Below, in pieces: positions 1-7,323 of a stretch of 16,965 nucleotides of DNA. The DNA comes from an uncultured Candidatus Peregrinibacteria bacterium (GTDB lineage: Bacteria; Patescibacteriota; JACMRA01): positions 1 through 16,965 of the forward strand of contig CAKZLR010000003.1 in the NCBI GenBank assembly GCA_937127165.1, read 5' to 3'. Made by a program: the position numbers and the translations under genes. Positions within the stretch are counted from its first letter, which is position 1. Each line of letters opens with the position of its first letter. The notes under the pieces were generated by a model. The model was not told the DNA's origin. It did no database searches and worked only from the letters and a program-made list of their open reading frames with translations.

Positions 1-73
1 CATCTACTATCGTTTCTATTTTACCTTTTTCGGGATTAATGTTCCCCAAACCTGTAAGTAATCTCTTAAACAT
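1..73 (-). CDS. N-terminal fragment of an unidentified protein (cut by window edge)
   Basis: An ATG at 73-71 on the minus strand opens a frame that stays open to the window edge, about 24 codons (begins MFKRLLTGLGNINPEKGKIE). It starts 9 bases after the stop of the 106-residue gene on the same strand, so the two probably share a transcript. No Shine-Dalgarno sequence precedes the ATG. Too little is visible to name a family. The support is the close same-strand spacing and the protein-like composition. Confidence 0.4.
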   Translation of the reverse strand, partial: MFKRLLTGLGNINPEKGKIETIVD

Positions 74-82
74 AAGCAATAA

Positions 83-403
83 TTAAAATTTAACTGACTG
101 TGCACTAACTAGATCTGTAAAACTTTTGTATACTTGTCTTAGTTGACTCAACAAAACTTGTAAATCTCCAACTCCCTCTTTATCACCAATTAAAAAATGA
201 TTGTAATGTTTTACAGACTCTTCTCCATAATAAATTCTAAGATATTCAATAGCATAATTGTTAAAAATCTCAACACACCGCTCAATGATTCTCGGTTGTA
301 AGTCTCTGGGTAATTCATCTATCTTTCTACCGATAATTAAAGTCACCAATAGCTCCAGGGTTTCCGGATTACGAGGATGAAAAGGTAACTTTTGATACGA
401 CAT
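83..403 (-). CDS. Hypothetical protein, 106 residues
   Basis: I do not recognise this protein. It is 106 residues, soluble-looking, without a signal peptide or membrane segment. Charged and aliphatic residues alternate in a way that suggests mostly helix (for example IIERCVEIFNNYAIEYLRIYY at about 39-59). There are no obvious catalytic motifs and a single cysteine. The ATG at 403-401 follows a U-rich leader with a candidate promoter further up (462-490), which supports this start. It ends 9 bases before the next minus-strand start, so it is probably the first gene of an operon running off the left edge. Confidence 0.6.
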   Translation of the reverse strand: MSYQKLPFHPRNPETLELLVTLIIGRKIDELPRDLQPRIIERCVEIFNNYAIEYLRIYYGEESVKHYNHFLIGDKEGVGDLQVLLSQLRQVYKSFTDLVSAQSVKF

Positions 404-461
404 ACAAAAAAAGCCGAAAGACTGCTAAGTCCAACAACATTAATAATGTTGAGGGCAGGGG
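404..461 (-). other. Structured, relatively GC-rich 5' leader of the 106-residue gene
   Basis: Read on the minus strand, the leader holds a perfect 7-bp hairpin with a 3-base loop (plus coordinates 435-451, CAACATT-aat-AATGTTG). Then comes a short GACT-tagc-AGTC hairpin and a CUUUCGGC stretch that runs into seven U just before the start codon (A7 at plus 406-412). The patch is clearly richer in G+C than the flanking DNA. A hairpin region followed by a U-run in front of a start codon could be an attenuator or a structured leader. I could not match it to any riboswitch or ribosomal-protein leader I know. Confidence 0.35.
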
Positions 462-490
462 AGCGTACCATAAAAATAAAATATAGTCAA
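462..490 (-). promoter_or_regulatory. Candidate sigma-70-type promoter for the 106-residue gene
   Basis: On the minus strand TTGACT (plus 485-490) is followed after exactly 17 bases by TACGCT (plus 462-467), which is preceded by TGG, an extended -10. The -10 hexamer is a poor match on its own. The near-perfect -35, the spacing and the extended -10 make the site credible. It would start transcription about 50 bases upstream of the ATG at 403. Confidence 0.35.
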
Positions 491-571
491 ATTGAGGTTT
501 TTAATCCTATTATTTTTTCAATTTCAACATATACTTAATTTTTTAATACTAAATTGTATTAGTTTTTGTAC

Positions 572-1102
572 CTACTTAATTTTTCCAATCCGTGGTTCAG
601 TTGTGTAAGTTAGTTTACCTTTTAAACTTTTTAAATTTGACTTAGCTTGTTTGATTATATTTTTAATTTGAAAATAGTTGCACTTTTCTAGGTTAATATG
701 TTGAACTAATTTGAATACAAAAAAATCAACATCAGACAGCGCTGTTTGTGTTGTTAGACTTTTTCTGTTAAACATTTTCCAAGTCTGTAACCAAATAAAA
801 ACCACCCTAGTATCTGTAAAACCTGCTTTGGGTCCTAACAAAAAATAGATTTGTTGAGTATTAAACCAATCTTGTTGGTCCAAGCTTACCCAAAGTGGTT
901 CAAATCTGTTAGCTAATTCAAGAGTATGATTTTGCCTGTCTAAATAAGCAATTATTTCAGGACTAGCCAATTTAAGATTTTTGGCTCTTTTCTGAGATAT
1001 TGTTATTTTTTTCAATTTCGAAAGAGAAGTCAATTCTTGATTGACATTTTCATTGAAAGTATAAATTTTTAGACATTCATCTAAATGGAAAATTATGGAC
1101 AT
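572..1102 (-). CDS. Short, degenerate RsmE-like SPOUT RNA methyltransferase; possible decaying remnant
   Basis: From the ATG at 1102-1100 this gives 176 residues. The frame runs open 37 codons further up, but that part is antisense to rmuC. RsmE methylates U1498 (N3) of 16S rRNA and is usually about 230-245 residues, with an N-terminal PUA-like domain and a C-terminal trefoil knot that binds S-adenosylmethionine. Here only the knot half is recognisable. SKLKKITISQKRAKNLK (about 28-44) resembles the RsmE helix around the usual 'KIAxxAxxQ'. LLGPKAGFTD (88-97) stands where RsmE has xIGPEGGFsxxE, and LTTQTAL (116-122) stands for LRTETA. The E to K, G to A and RTE to TTQ changes hit the cofactor-binding loops, and the PUA half is absent. 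The tail after about 135 matches nothing I know. It may be a non-functional remnant or a divergent protein. The family call is inference from motif pattern. Confidence 0.45.
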   Translation of the reverse strand: MSIIFHLDECLKIYTFNENVNQELTSLSKLKKITISQKRAKNLKLASPEIIAYLDRQNHTLELANRFEPLWVSLDQQDWFNTQQIYFLLGPKAGFTDTRVVFIWLQTWKMFNRKSLTTQTALSDVDFFVFKLVQHINLEKCNYFQIKNIIKQAKSNLKSLKGKLTYTTEPRIGKIK

Positions 1103-2327
1103 TTTACTAATTGTAATTCTGATTACTGTTGTTGTTTTACAAGTCTTAACTTTAAGCAAGAAATCGTCAATTAATCTTGATTCTAATTTTCTGATTAACG
1201 AGGTTATTGCCAAATTATCTCAAAATAATACTCAAAATTTAGTTCAAATAATCAAAGAAATTAATAAATCTTCCCAAAGCCAAGAAGCTAGATTTAACGA
1301 ACTCCAAGTGAAGTTATTAGAGGAAACTACAGTAATCAAAGACCAAATCCAAAAAACTTTGTTAGCTATACTTAACCAAATTCGTGATCAACTTTCTAAG
1401 TCAGTTACTGAATTGAACCAGAGAAATAAAGAAAATTTTGATTTATTGAATGCGGCTAACAAAGAAAAACTAAACCAATTAGAAATTGAAATTAGTAAGA
1501 GATTAGATGAAAACTTAGCTCAAAACTTGAAGTCTTTTGAAAATGTAACTAAGAATTTAAGTCAGATGGAAGTCAGGGCACAGCAGATGATCGAGTCAAC
1601 CAAAGCAGTAGAGAAGTTGAATAGTATTTTTGATCGCACTAGTGCTAAAGCTTTTGGGAGCTTTGGGGAAAGTTATTTAGAAAGTCTTTTGCGAGAACAT
1701 TTGGCAGCAGGTAGTTGGCAAAAACAAGTTAAAGTACCTGGATCTGGGGAGATTTTGGATTTTGTAATTAGTATTGATTCCTACAAAATTGGAATTGATT
1801 GTAAATTTCCGCTAACTAAGTTTCAGGATTATATTGATGCCGATAGCGAAAACAAAAAAACAGCTCTTAAAAATTTTTTGCAAACGGTAATAAGTATGGG
1901 TAAGGAAATTAAAGAAAAATACTCTAAGGACGGTTTTGTAAATGTTCTGATGATTTATTTTCCCTCAGATAGTATGTATAACGAGGTTATCAATAATCCT
2001 CAAGCTTTGGAATTTTTACACAAATTAAGAGTACAGCCCACTTCACCGTCCACTATTTTTCCACTGATTATGCTTATTCAAACTTATCAATTTCGTGGAC
2101 ATATTAACGAAAACGCTGAGTTGATTATTAGTGGTTTAAAAACTGTTCGCAAAAACATTGATTCATTTAGAGACGAGTTTCGTAAACTTGGAGACAAGCT
2201 TCGCCAAGCTCAACAAAACTATGATGTTGCTGATCGTAACCTAAACACAGTCCAAAATGAGGTATTAAAGCTGGAAAGCACTGAGTCATATCTAAATAGA
2301 CCAGAGGAACATAAGTTATTGCCCTAA
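1095..2327 (+). CDS. rmuC: DNA recombination protein RmuC
   Basis: 410 residues. An N-terminal membrane anchor (about 3-20) is followed by a long coiled coil (about 35-175) and then the RmuC domain (about 178-355). That domain starts FDRTSAKAFGSFGESYLE and carries the nuclease-like residues of a PD-(D/E)xK fold: E192, D222 in ILDFVI, and D235 and K237 in IGIDCKFPL. The conserved YFPSD (288-292) is also present. A second coiled coil closes the protein (about 358-395). RmuC limits DNA inversions at short inverted repeats, and its catalytic activity is inferred from the fold. The start overlaps the ATG of the minus-strand RsmE-like gene by 8 bases. The next ATG would remove the membrane anchor, so 1095 is preferred. 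No Shine-Dalgarno sequence is visible. Confidence 0.92.
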   Translation: MDILLIVILITVVVLQVLTLSKKSSINLDSNFLINEVIAKLSQNNTQNLVQIIKEINKSSQSQEARFNELQVKLLEETTVIKDQIQKTLLAILNQIRDQLSKSVTELNQRNKENFDLLNAANKEKLNQLEIEISKRLDENLAQNLKSFENVTKNLSQMEVRAQQMIESTKAVEKLNSIFDRTSAKAFGSFGESYLESLLREHLAAGSWQKQVKVPGSGEILDFVISIDSYKIGIDCKFPLTKFQDYIDADSENKKTALKNFLQTVISMGKEIKEKYSKDGFVNVLMIYFPSDSMYNEVINNPQALEFLHKLRVQPTSPSTIFPLIMLIQTYQFRGHINENAELIISGLKTVRKNIDSFRDEFRKLGDKLRQAQQNYDVADRNLNTVQNEVLKLESTESYLNRPEEHKLLP

Positions 2328-2380
2328 AGCTATAAAGATAGATAATTATAAGTTTTTTCTTGATTTAAATCAGTTTAGTA

Positions 2381-2410
2381 AATTTAAAAAAATTTAAAAA
2401 ATTTAAAATT
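2381..2410. repeat. 10-base tandem repeat AATTTAAAAA, three copies
   Basis: AATTTAAAAA occurs at 2381-2390 and 2391-2400, and as AATTTAAAAT at 2401-2410. The period matches the helical repeat of DNA, so the A-tracts lie on one face and could cause intrinsic curvature. It may equally be slippage in low-complexity intergenic DNA. Confidence 0.7.
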
Positions 2411-2590
2411 ATTCAATTTTAATTTGAGAAAATAGTATTTTATACATATGTTTATTAGCCAACATCCTTTGATTTAAAGTAATTTTTCAGAAACTTGTTA
2501 ATAATATTTGAATAGGTTAAGTAGATTTCAATCTCAATTTTTGAGGATACTTATAGCTTATAATTCAAAAGATAAATATAGAGTTTAATG

Positions 2591-2614
2591 TGTTGTATAG
2601 AATGTTGTATAGAA
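2591..2614. repeat. Perfect 12-base tandem duplication
   Basis: TGTTGTATAGAA is present twice back to back (2591-2602 and 2603-2614). It lies just outside the 3' end of the pseudogene. A recent slippage duplication is the simplest explanation. Confidence 0.7.
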
Positions 2615-2637
2615 CAGTCCGTTCTGAATAGACATAC

Positions 2638-3771
2638 TTAAATAATGAATTCAGCGGTATCTAAGATATAATTATGAATTTCTTTCCAATTTGAACACTT
2701 GCAAATTTCCAATAGTAATACCCAATTATACTAATCCGTCATAAACAAGGTTTTTTATAATTCCACGCATTCCAAAATAAACTGTCTTTCATAATATGAT
2801 GATATGGAGATTTTGGTTTTGTTTAAACAAATAAATTATAACAACGCGGATTACCAAAGCGAAGCTGATCGTTGAAACAATTGTTGAGCTATTTTATTTG
2901 TCCCGAATTTTGACTAGCTAGGATATTAATCCTGTGTGTAGAGTTTACTTTTTGTCAGCTATTTTGTTCGGAATTAAATTGTAGTATTGATGTAAACATA
3001 GTATTGAATATAAATAAAGCTTATAAAATTCCTTTTTCGTACATTCCTTTTTTGGGATCTAGTGAATTTAAACAAATTCTTTTTACTACTGTCAGTCTGC
3101 TCAAACTTATCAAAATTGGCAGATTCTAGATTTATCACTACATTACCATCAATAAAAAGACCAAAATTAAATCCAGTATCCACAATTCCACTAAATAGAT
3201 TTCCAGGTTGCGATTTTGATATATCCGCCAATACCAAACAAACAGTATCGTTGGCAACTGTTATTTCGAATTTTTTTGAATTTATCTTTAAGGTACTTTT
3301 CTAGTTGTAAACTAACTTGCTCACCAATTAGTCCATCAAAAGAGTGTTCTTTACTTGAAGCCATTAAAACTCCACCTAACATTTGTCCATTTTGGGCTGG
3401 AGATAGAGGATAAGCAAAATTGAGAGCAATCTTAGAAATATCGTCTGGTATTTATTTTTCTACTGTACCAATCCAAACAAAGTTTACTTGCTGGACAGCT
3501 TGGGAAGAGATGATTTTTGGTAAGATAAAATTTCTATTTTATCATCTTTTCTGGTTATTTTGGAGACTACTAAATTACTACCACTCATACAATACTCTTA
3601 TAACTATAGCTAATCCATCAAAGATGGAATCTGTTGGTTTTGTAATTTTACGTTTGGCAAATATTAAACTAGTTGAAAGACCTTGAAAGCAAGTTTAAGT
3701 TCGTTTGACCAGTTTTGGTTTATTTTTTGTAAACTTTCGATGGAATAAGTAAAAATTGAGTATGTTAGCAT
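2638..3771 (-). pseudogene. Hexokinase-like (actin-fold sugar kinase) pseudogene with multiple frameshifts
   Basis: Pieces in all three minus-strand frames join, in order, into one protein. It starts with ATG at 3771-3769 (MLTYSIF...SLQKINQNWSNELKLAFK). A frameshift leads to GLSTSLIFAKRKITKPTDSI, then to SGSNLVVSKITRKDDKIEIL. Next come an in-frame TAA near 3450 and IALNFAYPLSPAQNGQ with SFDGLIGEQVSLQLEKYL. A shift near 3270 gives VANDTVCLVLA, GIVDTGFNFGLFID and VVINLESANFD, and further shifts give LDPKKGMYEKG, IAQQLFQRSASL, DSLFWNAWNYKK and a terminal ILDTAEFII before TAA. These align with hexokinase landmarks: SFP...GF, VNDTxGTL, the GTGxNA loop, xxINxExGxFD, an ERSAAL-type helix and the C-terminal GSxFW. 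At least five frameshifts or stops exclude a functional product. The stops are TAA and TAG, so recoding of TGA does not rescue it. The family call rests on motif order only. Confidence 0.65.
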
Positions 3772-4017
3772 ACAATTAAAATTGTTGATTTTTCTAAAAT
3801 TAGAATGATAAATATATAAAATATAATTAGTACAAATCAACAAATGAGCAATAAATAAAAATAAACTTATATTTTCAAAGTTTAGTTTTTTGCTTTAGAT
3901 CAATTAAAATAATTTCTAAATTTAAATTTAGATCTGTGTTATTTGTTATATACTATTTTAAATTTTGTAAAAAAATATAACTCGTTGTGTTATAAAAGTA
4001 TACCTTTTCAAAAAATT
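3772..4017. other. Intergenic AT-rich stretch between ung and the pseudogene
   Basis: No gene is supported. The stretch is very AT-rich and contains an 18-base perfect palindrome, TCTAAATTTAAATTTAGA (3915-3932), which is close to what chance would give in 17 kb at this composition. Both flanking units are on the minus strand, so it should hold the ung 3' end and the former promoter of the pseudogene. I see no convincing terminator. Confidence 0.4.
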
Positions 4018-4686
4018 TTACCAATGAATAGGACCTAAACCTTTTTGTCTTAAATATCGATTGCATAAACCAAAATGATTGCAACCAAAAAACCCATTGT
4101 GAGCAGAAAAAGGAGATGGATGCACAGCTTCTAAAACGAAGTGTTTTTGAGTGTCTATGAGGATTTTTTTAGATCTAGCAAATTTACCCCAAAGCATAAA
4201 AACGACATTTTCTTTTTTTTCAGAGATGGTTTTTATAACATAATCACTGAATTTTTCCCAACCTTTGTTTTGATGTGAAGTAGGTTTGTTTGCTACTACT
4301 GTTAAAATTGCATTCAAAAGTAGTACCCCTTGTTTTGCCCAGTTTTCTAAATTACCATTAGTAAAATCTTTTTGAATACCTAAACTTGTCTGAATTTCTT
4401 TATAGATGTTCTGAAGAGATGGTGGTAAGGGTACACCTTGAGGTACAGAAAAAGACAAACCATGAGCCTGGTTTGGTCCATGATAAGGATCTTGCCCTAA
4501 GATTACTACTTTAACCTTGGAAAATGGGGTTAGATCAAAAGCTCGAAAAATGTTTATTGGAGCTGGATAGACTTTTTTGGTGGCATATTCAGTTTTAACA
4601 AAATTTACTAATCTTTCAAAGTCTTGACTTTCAAAGAATTCTGATAAGGCAATTTGCCACTCTGGATGAATTCTTACTTTAGACAT
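4018..4686 (-). CDS. ung: Uracil-DNA glycosylase, family 1
   Basis: 222 residues, the usual length for Ung. It removes uracil from DNA after cytosine deamination or dUTP incorporation and starts base-excision repair. All family 1 landmarks are present: the catalytic-water motif VVILGQDPYHG (60-70) with Asp66, LLLNAILTV (122-130) with the uracil-contacting Asn125, VVFMLWGKFA (161-170), and the DNA-intercalation motif AVHPSPFSAHNGFFG (187-201) with His189. The Leu usual in HPSPLS is Phe here, a mild change. The ATG at 4686 precedes the expected N-terminal helix and has no Shine-Dalgarno sequence. The gene lies 76 bases downstream of the S41 protease gene on the same strand and could be cotranscribed. 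Confidence 0.96.
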   Translation of the reverse strand: MSKVRIHPEWQIALSEFFESQDFERLVNFVKTEYATKKVYPAPINIFRAFDLTPFSKVKVVILGQDPYHGPNQAHGLSFSVPQGVPLPPSLQNIYKEIQTSLGIQKDFTNGNLENWAKQGVLLLNAILTVVANKPTSHQNKGWEKFSDYVIKTISEKKENVVFMLWGKFARSKKILIDTQKHFVLEAVHPSPFSAHNGFFGCNHFGLCNRYLRQKGLGPIHW

Positions 4687-4762
4687 ATACTTTTAGTTAA
4701 TCATTAGCTTTAGAGATTAGTATATTTGTAGATGGGATTTTGCCTAAAACTTTATATTCATA

Positions 4763-6001
4763 TTATTTTTCCACAAGCTGTTTTGACTCCCAATCAAAAC
4801 TATTTAGAACAATCTGTAAGGTATCTTCTTGTGAATTTATCTCAATATCTGGCTTTACTCCAATTTTATTTATAGCTGTTCCGTTTGGACTTAACCACTC
4901 GGCTGTTGTTAGTCTCAAAAAACCACCGCTTCGTAATTGAAAAATAGTTTGTACTACTCCTTTACCGAAAGTAGTCTGACCAACAGATATTACATCATCT
5001 CTGTGATATTTAATCGCAGCTACTACAATTTCGCTAGCTGAAGCAGTTTTTTGATTAGTCAAAATAATCAAAGGATATTTTTTTAGAGATACTTCTTTTT
5101 GAGCTGAAATATCAATTTTTTCTCCTTTTTTTGATCTTTCTATAGCTACCGTCAGATTTGGTTCAATAAAGTAAGAAGATACAGCTACTGCACCACTAAA
5201 CATTCCTCCAGTATTATCTCTTAAATCTAAAATTAGTTTTTTAATTTTTGGGTTTTGTTCGATTTCTGATGCCACAATCAACATTTCTGTGTCTATGTTG
5301 CTACCAAAAGAAGATAGAGTAATGATTCCAATATCATCTTCAATTCTTAAAGAAACTAAAGGACTAGTGATTTGGGCTCGAGTTATAAAAAATTCAATTT
5401 CCTGACCAGATCTTAAAACAACCATTTGCAAAACCGTTCCCTCCTCACCAAGAATTTTGGAGCTAATTTCGTTAACAGTTTTGTTTTGTATACTCTCCCC
5501 ATCTAAAGCGATAATAACATCTCCAGGTAGCAGACCACTTTCACTAGCAGGACTGTTTGGCAGAGTTTCCAAAATAATTATACCCAACTCAGTTTCTTTT
5601 AACCTCACCCCAATTCCTTCATATTTTTGATCTATATTATTTTTAAAGTTTTCATTATCTTTTTGATTTAAAAAACTACTAAAAGGATCTCCCAAAGCAC
5701 TTACCAAACCTCTAAGTTCCCCCTCAAAAAAATCCTGTTTATCAGGCATTTCTCCAATATAGTGTTGGTCTACAAGATTCAATATCTCTTTTTTTGTTCG
5801 ATTATAGGTATGATTACAGGTAGAATTATAAGAAAAAGTTAAAAGTATTGATACAAGAAAAACAAAAACAATACCCAAGGCAATCAAAACAGATACATTA
5901 TGGCCAAAATAGGACCAAAATTTTTTCGGTTTTATTGACCAGGTTTTTAGTTCTTCAGAAGGTTTTGAATCTACTTGACTTTGTAAGCTTAGGTTGTTCA
6001 T
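4763..6001 (-). CDS. ctpA: Membrane-anchored C-terminal processing peptidase, family S41 (PDZ)
   Basis: 412 residues. A cytoplasmic tail of about 35 residues is followed by one membrane segment (about 36-57), placing the protease outside the membrane. LVDQHYIGEMPDKQDFFEGELRGLVSALGDPFSSFL-like sequence at 76-111 is the usual CTP N-terminal helix pair. Then comes a PDZ domain (about 120-210), with the YEGIGVRL loop at 127-134 and GLLPGDVIIALDG at 156-168. The protease core spans about 220-385, with LDLRDNTGG (258-266), the nucleophile Ser in KTASASEI (about Ser321) and the general base Lys347 in TTFGKGVVQ. This Ser-Lys pair defines the family. The substrate cannot be told from sequence. CTPs trim exported or wall-associated proteins. 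The gene is divergent from the ABC ATPase gene across a 519-base gap. Confidence 0.93.
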   Translation of the reverse strand: MNNLSLQSQVDSKPSEELKTWSIKPKKFWSYFGHNVSVLIALGIVFVFLVSILLTFSYNSTCNHTYNRTKKEILNLVDQHYIGEMPDKQDFFEGELRGLVSALGDPFSSFLNQKDNENFKNNIDQKYEGIGVRLKETELGIIILETLPNSPASESGLLPGDVIIALDGESIQNKTVNEISSKILGEEGTVLQMVVLRSGQEIEFFITRAQITSPLVSLRIEDDIGIITLSSFGSNIDTEMLIVASEIEQNPKIKKLILDLRDNTGGMFSGAVAVSSYFIEPNLTVAIERSKKGEKIDISAQKEVSLKKYPLIILTNQKTASASEIVVAAIKYHRDDVISVGQTTFGKGVVQTIFQLRSGGFLRLTTAEWLSPNGTAINKIGVKPDIEINSQEDTLQIVLNSFDWESKQLVEK

Positions 6002-6520
6002 ACTGTTATAAATTATCTATTTTAGTAAGGTTAAAAATAACTAAAAAATTAAACTAAACTTGTCTACAGGCTATTTAAATAGCTTTTTGCTTTTCAACAT
6101 AAATTAGAACTTGTCAGAATTTATTTTCTCGATCCTTTTGATAAAACTAGAATAAATGAGATGAAATTTTACGTTTATAGATCTTATTAACACTGGTTTT
6201 TTAGTTTTTTAAGGAAAATAAGCAAAAGTTGATAATGTTTATTTTTTTCAAATTTAGCTTTTTTATGGAATTATTTTACATACTTGTTTGGTAAATTCTA
6301 CGAAACTTAGTTAGCCGTAAATAAAAAATATTACTTCTAGCAACTTTATTTTTTCTGTAAAGAATAATTTTAAGGGATTAGATTTTCACCCAATTTTTTT
6401 TGTTAAAAAACTTGACGAAAGGAAGTTTTGACCTTAGTCAAGTCTCTGTTCAACCTCCTTAAGGAGTATAAAATCCAATTCAAATTAGGTTAAGTTGTTA
6501 CAAAGTCTTACCCTATAGAT
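6002..6520. other. 519-base intergenic region between divergent ctpA and ABC ATPase genes
   Basis: No coding frame is supported on either strand. The region must contain promoters for both flanking genes, but no pair of hexamers at 16-18 bases stands out. Its left part is plain AT-rich DNA. The right end (6411-6472) holds a long hairpin, a 12-base palindrome and a TATAAA, listed separately. Confidence 0.5.
6411..6472 (+). promoter_or_regulatory. Hairpin plus palindrome upstream of the ABC ATPase-ilvC pair
   Basis: CTTGAC (6411-6416) pairs with GTCAAG (6437-6442), and AAGG (6419-6422) pairs with CCTT (6432-6435). This gives a 10-bp stem with a small internal loop and a 9-base apical loop. Twelve bases on is a perfect palindrome, CTCCTTAAGGAG (6455-6466), abutting TATAAA (6467-6472), which could be a -10 box about 50 bases before the gene. 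The compact arrangement looks regulatory, either an operator at a promoter or a structured leader. It matches no riboswitch class that I can recognise. Confidence 0.4.
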
Positions 6521-7309
6521 ATGTTAAACTACTTAGATACGTTAAATATAATAATACTGAAAGATCTTTATGTTAAAAAATCTGGAAAGACTATTCTACA
6601 CGATATTAATCTAGAAATCAAGGTACACGATCGAGTAGCTATATTGGGACCTAATGGTGCTGGTAAAAGTTTTTTGCTTAGAGTTTTGTCAGCTGATTTG
6701 GTTCCCAGTTTTGGTAGTTATGTGGAAATTTTTGGTCAGGTTTTTGGTAAAACTAGGCTTTCAGATCTTCGTCGTGAAATTGGTTTTGTGTCCAGCAGAC
6801 AGCTTTTTTGGTTTAGTCAGAAAGATACAGTGTGGCAAGTTGTTGCTTCAGGTGTTGATGGTGTATATGGTGCTAGTAGAGAATTTGAGGATTTCGAAAA
6901 GGATTTGATCACTAAAAGTTTGGATAATTTTGGGATTTTAAGTATTCAAGACAGACCTTTTGAAGTCTTGTCTGATGGCGAAAAAAGAAGAACTCTACTT
7001 GCTAGAAGTCTGGTTACACAACCCAAGTTACTTATTTTAGACGAGCCAGCCATAGGTTTAGATATACCCACAAAACTCAAATTTTTGGAACAAGTAGACA
7101 AACTTTCTACCATTATGCCTATTATTTATGTTACTCACAACCTAGAAGAATTGCCCGAATCAATCAATAAAATAGTTTTTTTGAAAAAAGGTACAATTTT
7201 TGCTCAAGGAGCAAAAGAGGACATGCTCAACTCATCTAATTTAAGTAATCTACTTGACATAGAAGTGGAAGTGGTCAATAGAGGCGGTAAATATTTTTTA
7301 TTACACTAA
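6521..7309 (+). CDS. Stand-alone ABC ATPase (ModF/YlmA-like)
   Basis: 262 residues, a single nucleotide-binding domain. Walker A is GPNGAGKS (43-50). The signature is LSDGEKRR, a variant of LSGGQ of the kind seen in the ModF/YlmA group. Walker B is LLILDEPAIGLD, and the switch histidine is in YVTHN. The segment after Walker A (IGFVSSRQLFWF) holds the Q-loop. The C-terminal 45 residues form the short regulatory strand region (KIVFLKKGTIFAQGAKEDML). No membrane partner is encoded nearby, so it may pair with a permease elsewhere or act in a non-transport role. Substrate unknown. The first ATG is used because the conserved first strand (IILKDLYVK) starts at residue 11. The stop is 14 bases before ilvC, implying one transcript. 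No Shine-Dalgarno sequence is visible. Confidence 0.88.
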   Translation: MLNYLDTLNIIILKDLYVKKSGKTILHDINLEIKVHDRVAILGPNGAGKSFLLRVLSADLVPSFGSYVEIFGQVFGKTRLSDLRREIGFVSSRQLFWFSQKDTVWQVVASGVDGVYGASREFEDFEKDLITKSLDNFGILSIQDRPFEVLSDGEKRRTLLARSLVTQPKLLILDEPAIGLDIPTKLKFLEQVDKLSTIMPIIYVTHNLEELPESINKIVFLKKGTIFAQGAKEDMLNSSNLSNLLDIEVEVVNRGGKYFLLH

Positions 7310-7323
7310 TCAACTTATATTTT

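Larger units (their letters stand above)
2328..2637. other. Intergenic AT-rich stretch with short tandem repeats
   Basis: No coding frame is supported in these 310 bases. The stretch holds a 10-base A/T repeat at 2381-2410 and a perfect 12-base tandem duplication at 2591-2614, listed separately. It lies between the 3' end of rmuC and the 3' end of the hexokinase-like pseudogene, so two convergent units end here. I see no GC-rich hairpin with a T-run to serve as a classical terminator. Confidence 0.5.

Noticed and set aside
1103..1213. Upstream extension of the RsmE-like ORF to an ATG at 1213
   Set aside because: The extra 37 codons are the exact antisense of the rmuC membrane anchor and show no RsmE similarity.
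2612..2624. GAAC-agtcc-GTTC, resembling a Gram-positive-type SOS (LexA) box
   Set aside because: The spacer is five bases, not four, and the site lies past the 3' ends of rmuC and the pseudogene, not before a gene.
3062..3686. Three plus-strand ORFs of 65-88 codons
   Set aside because: They are antisense to the hexokinase-like pseudogene, whose minus-strand frames explain the sequence. Their products are not protein-like.
3915..3932. 18-base perfect palindrome TCTAAATTTAAATTTAGA
   Set aside because: Made almost only of A and T. About one such palindrome is expected by chance in a window of this size and composition.
6440..6460. GTTCAACC resembling a tRNA T-loop
   Set aside because: The flanks do not pair as a T-stem, and no acceptor or anticodon stem can be drawn around it.
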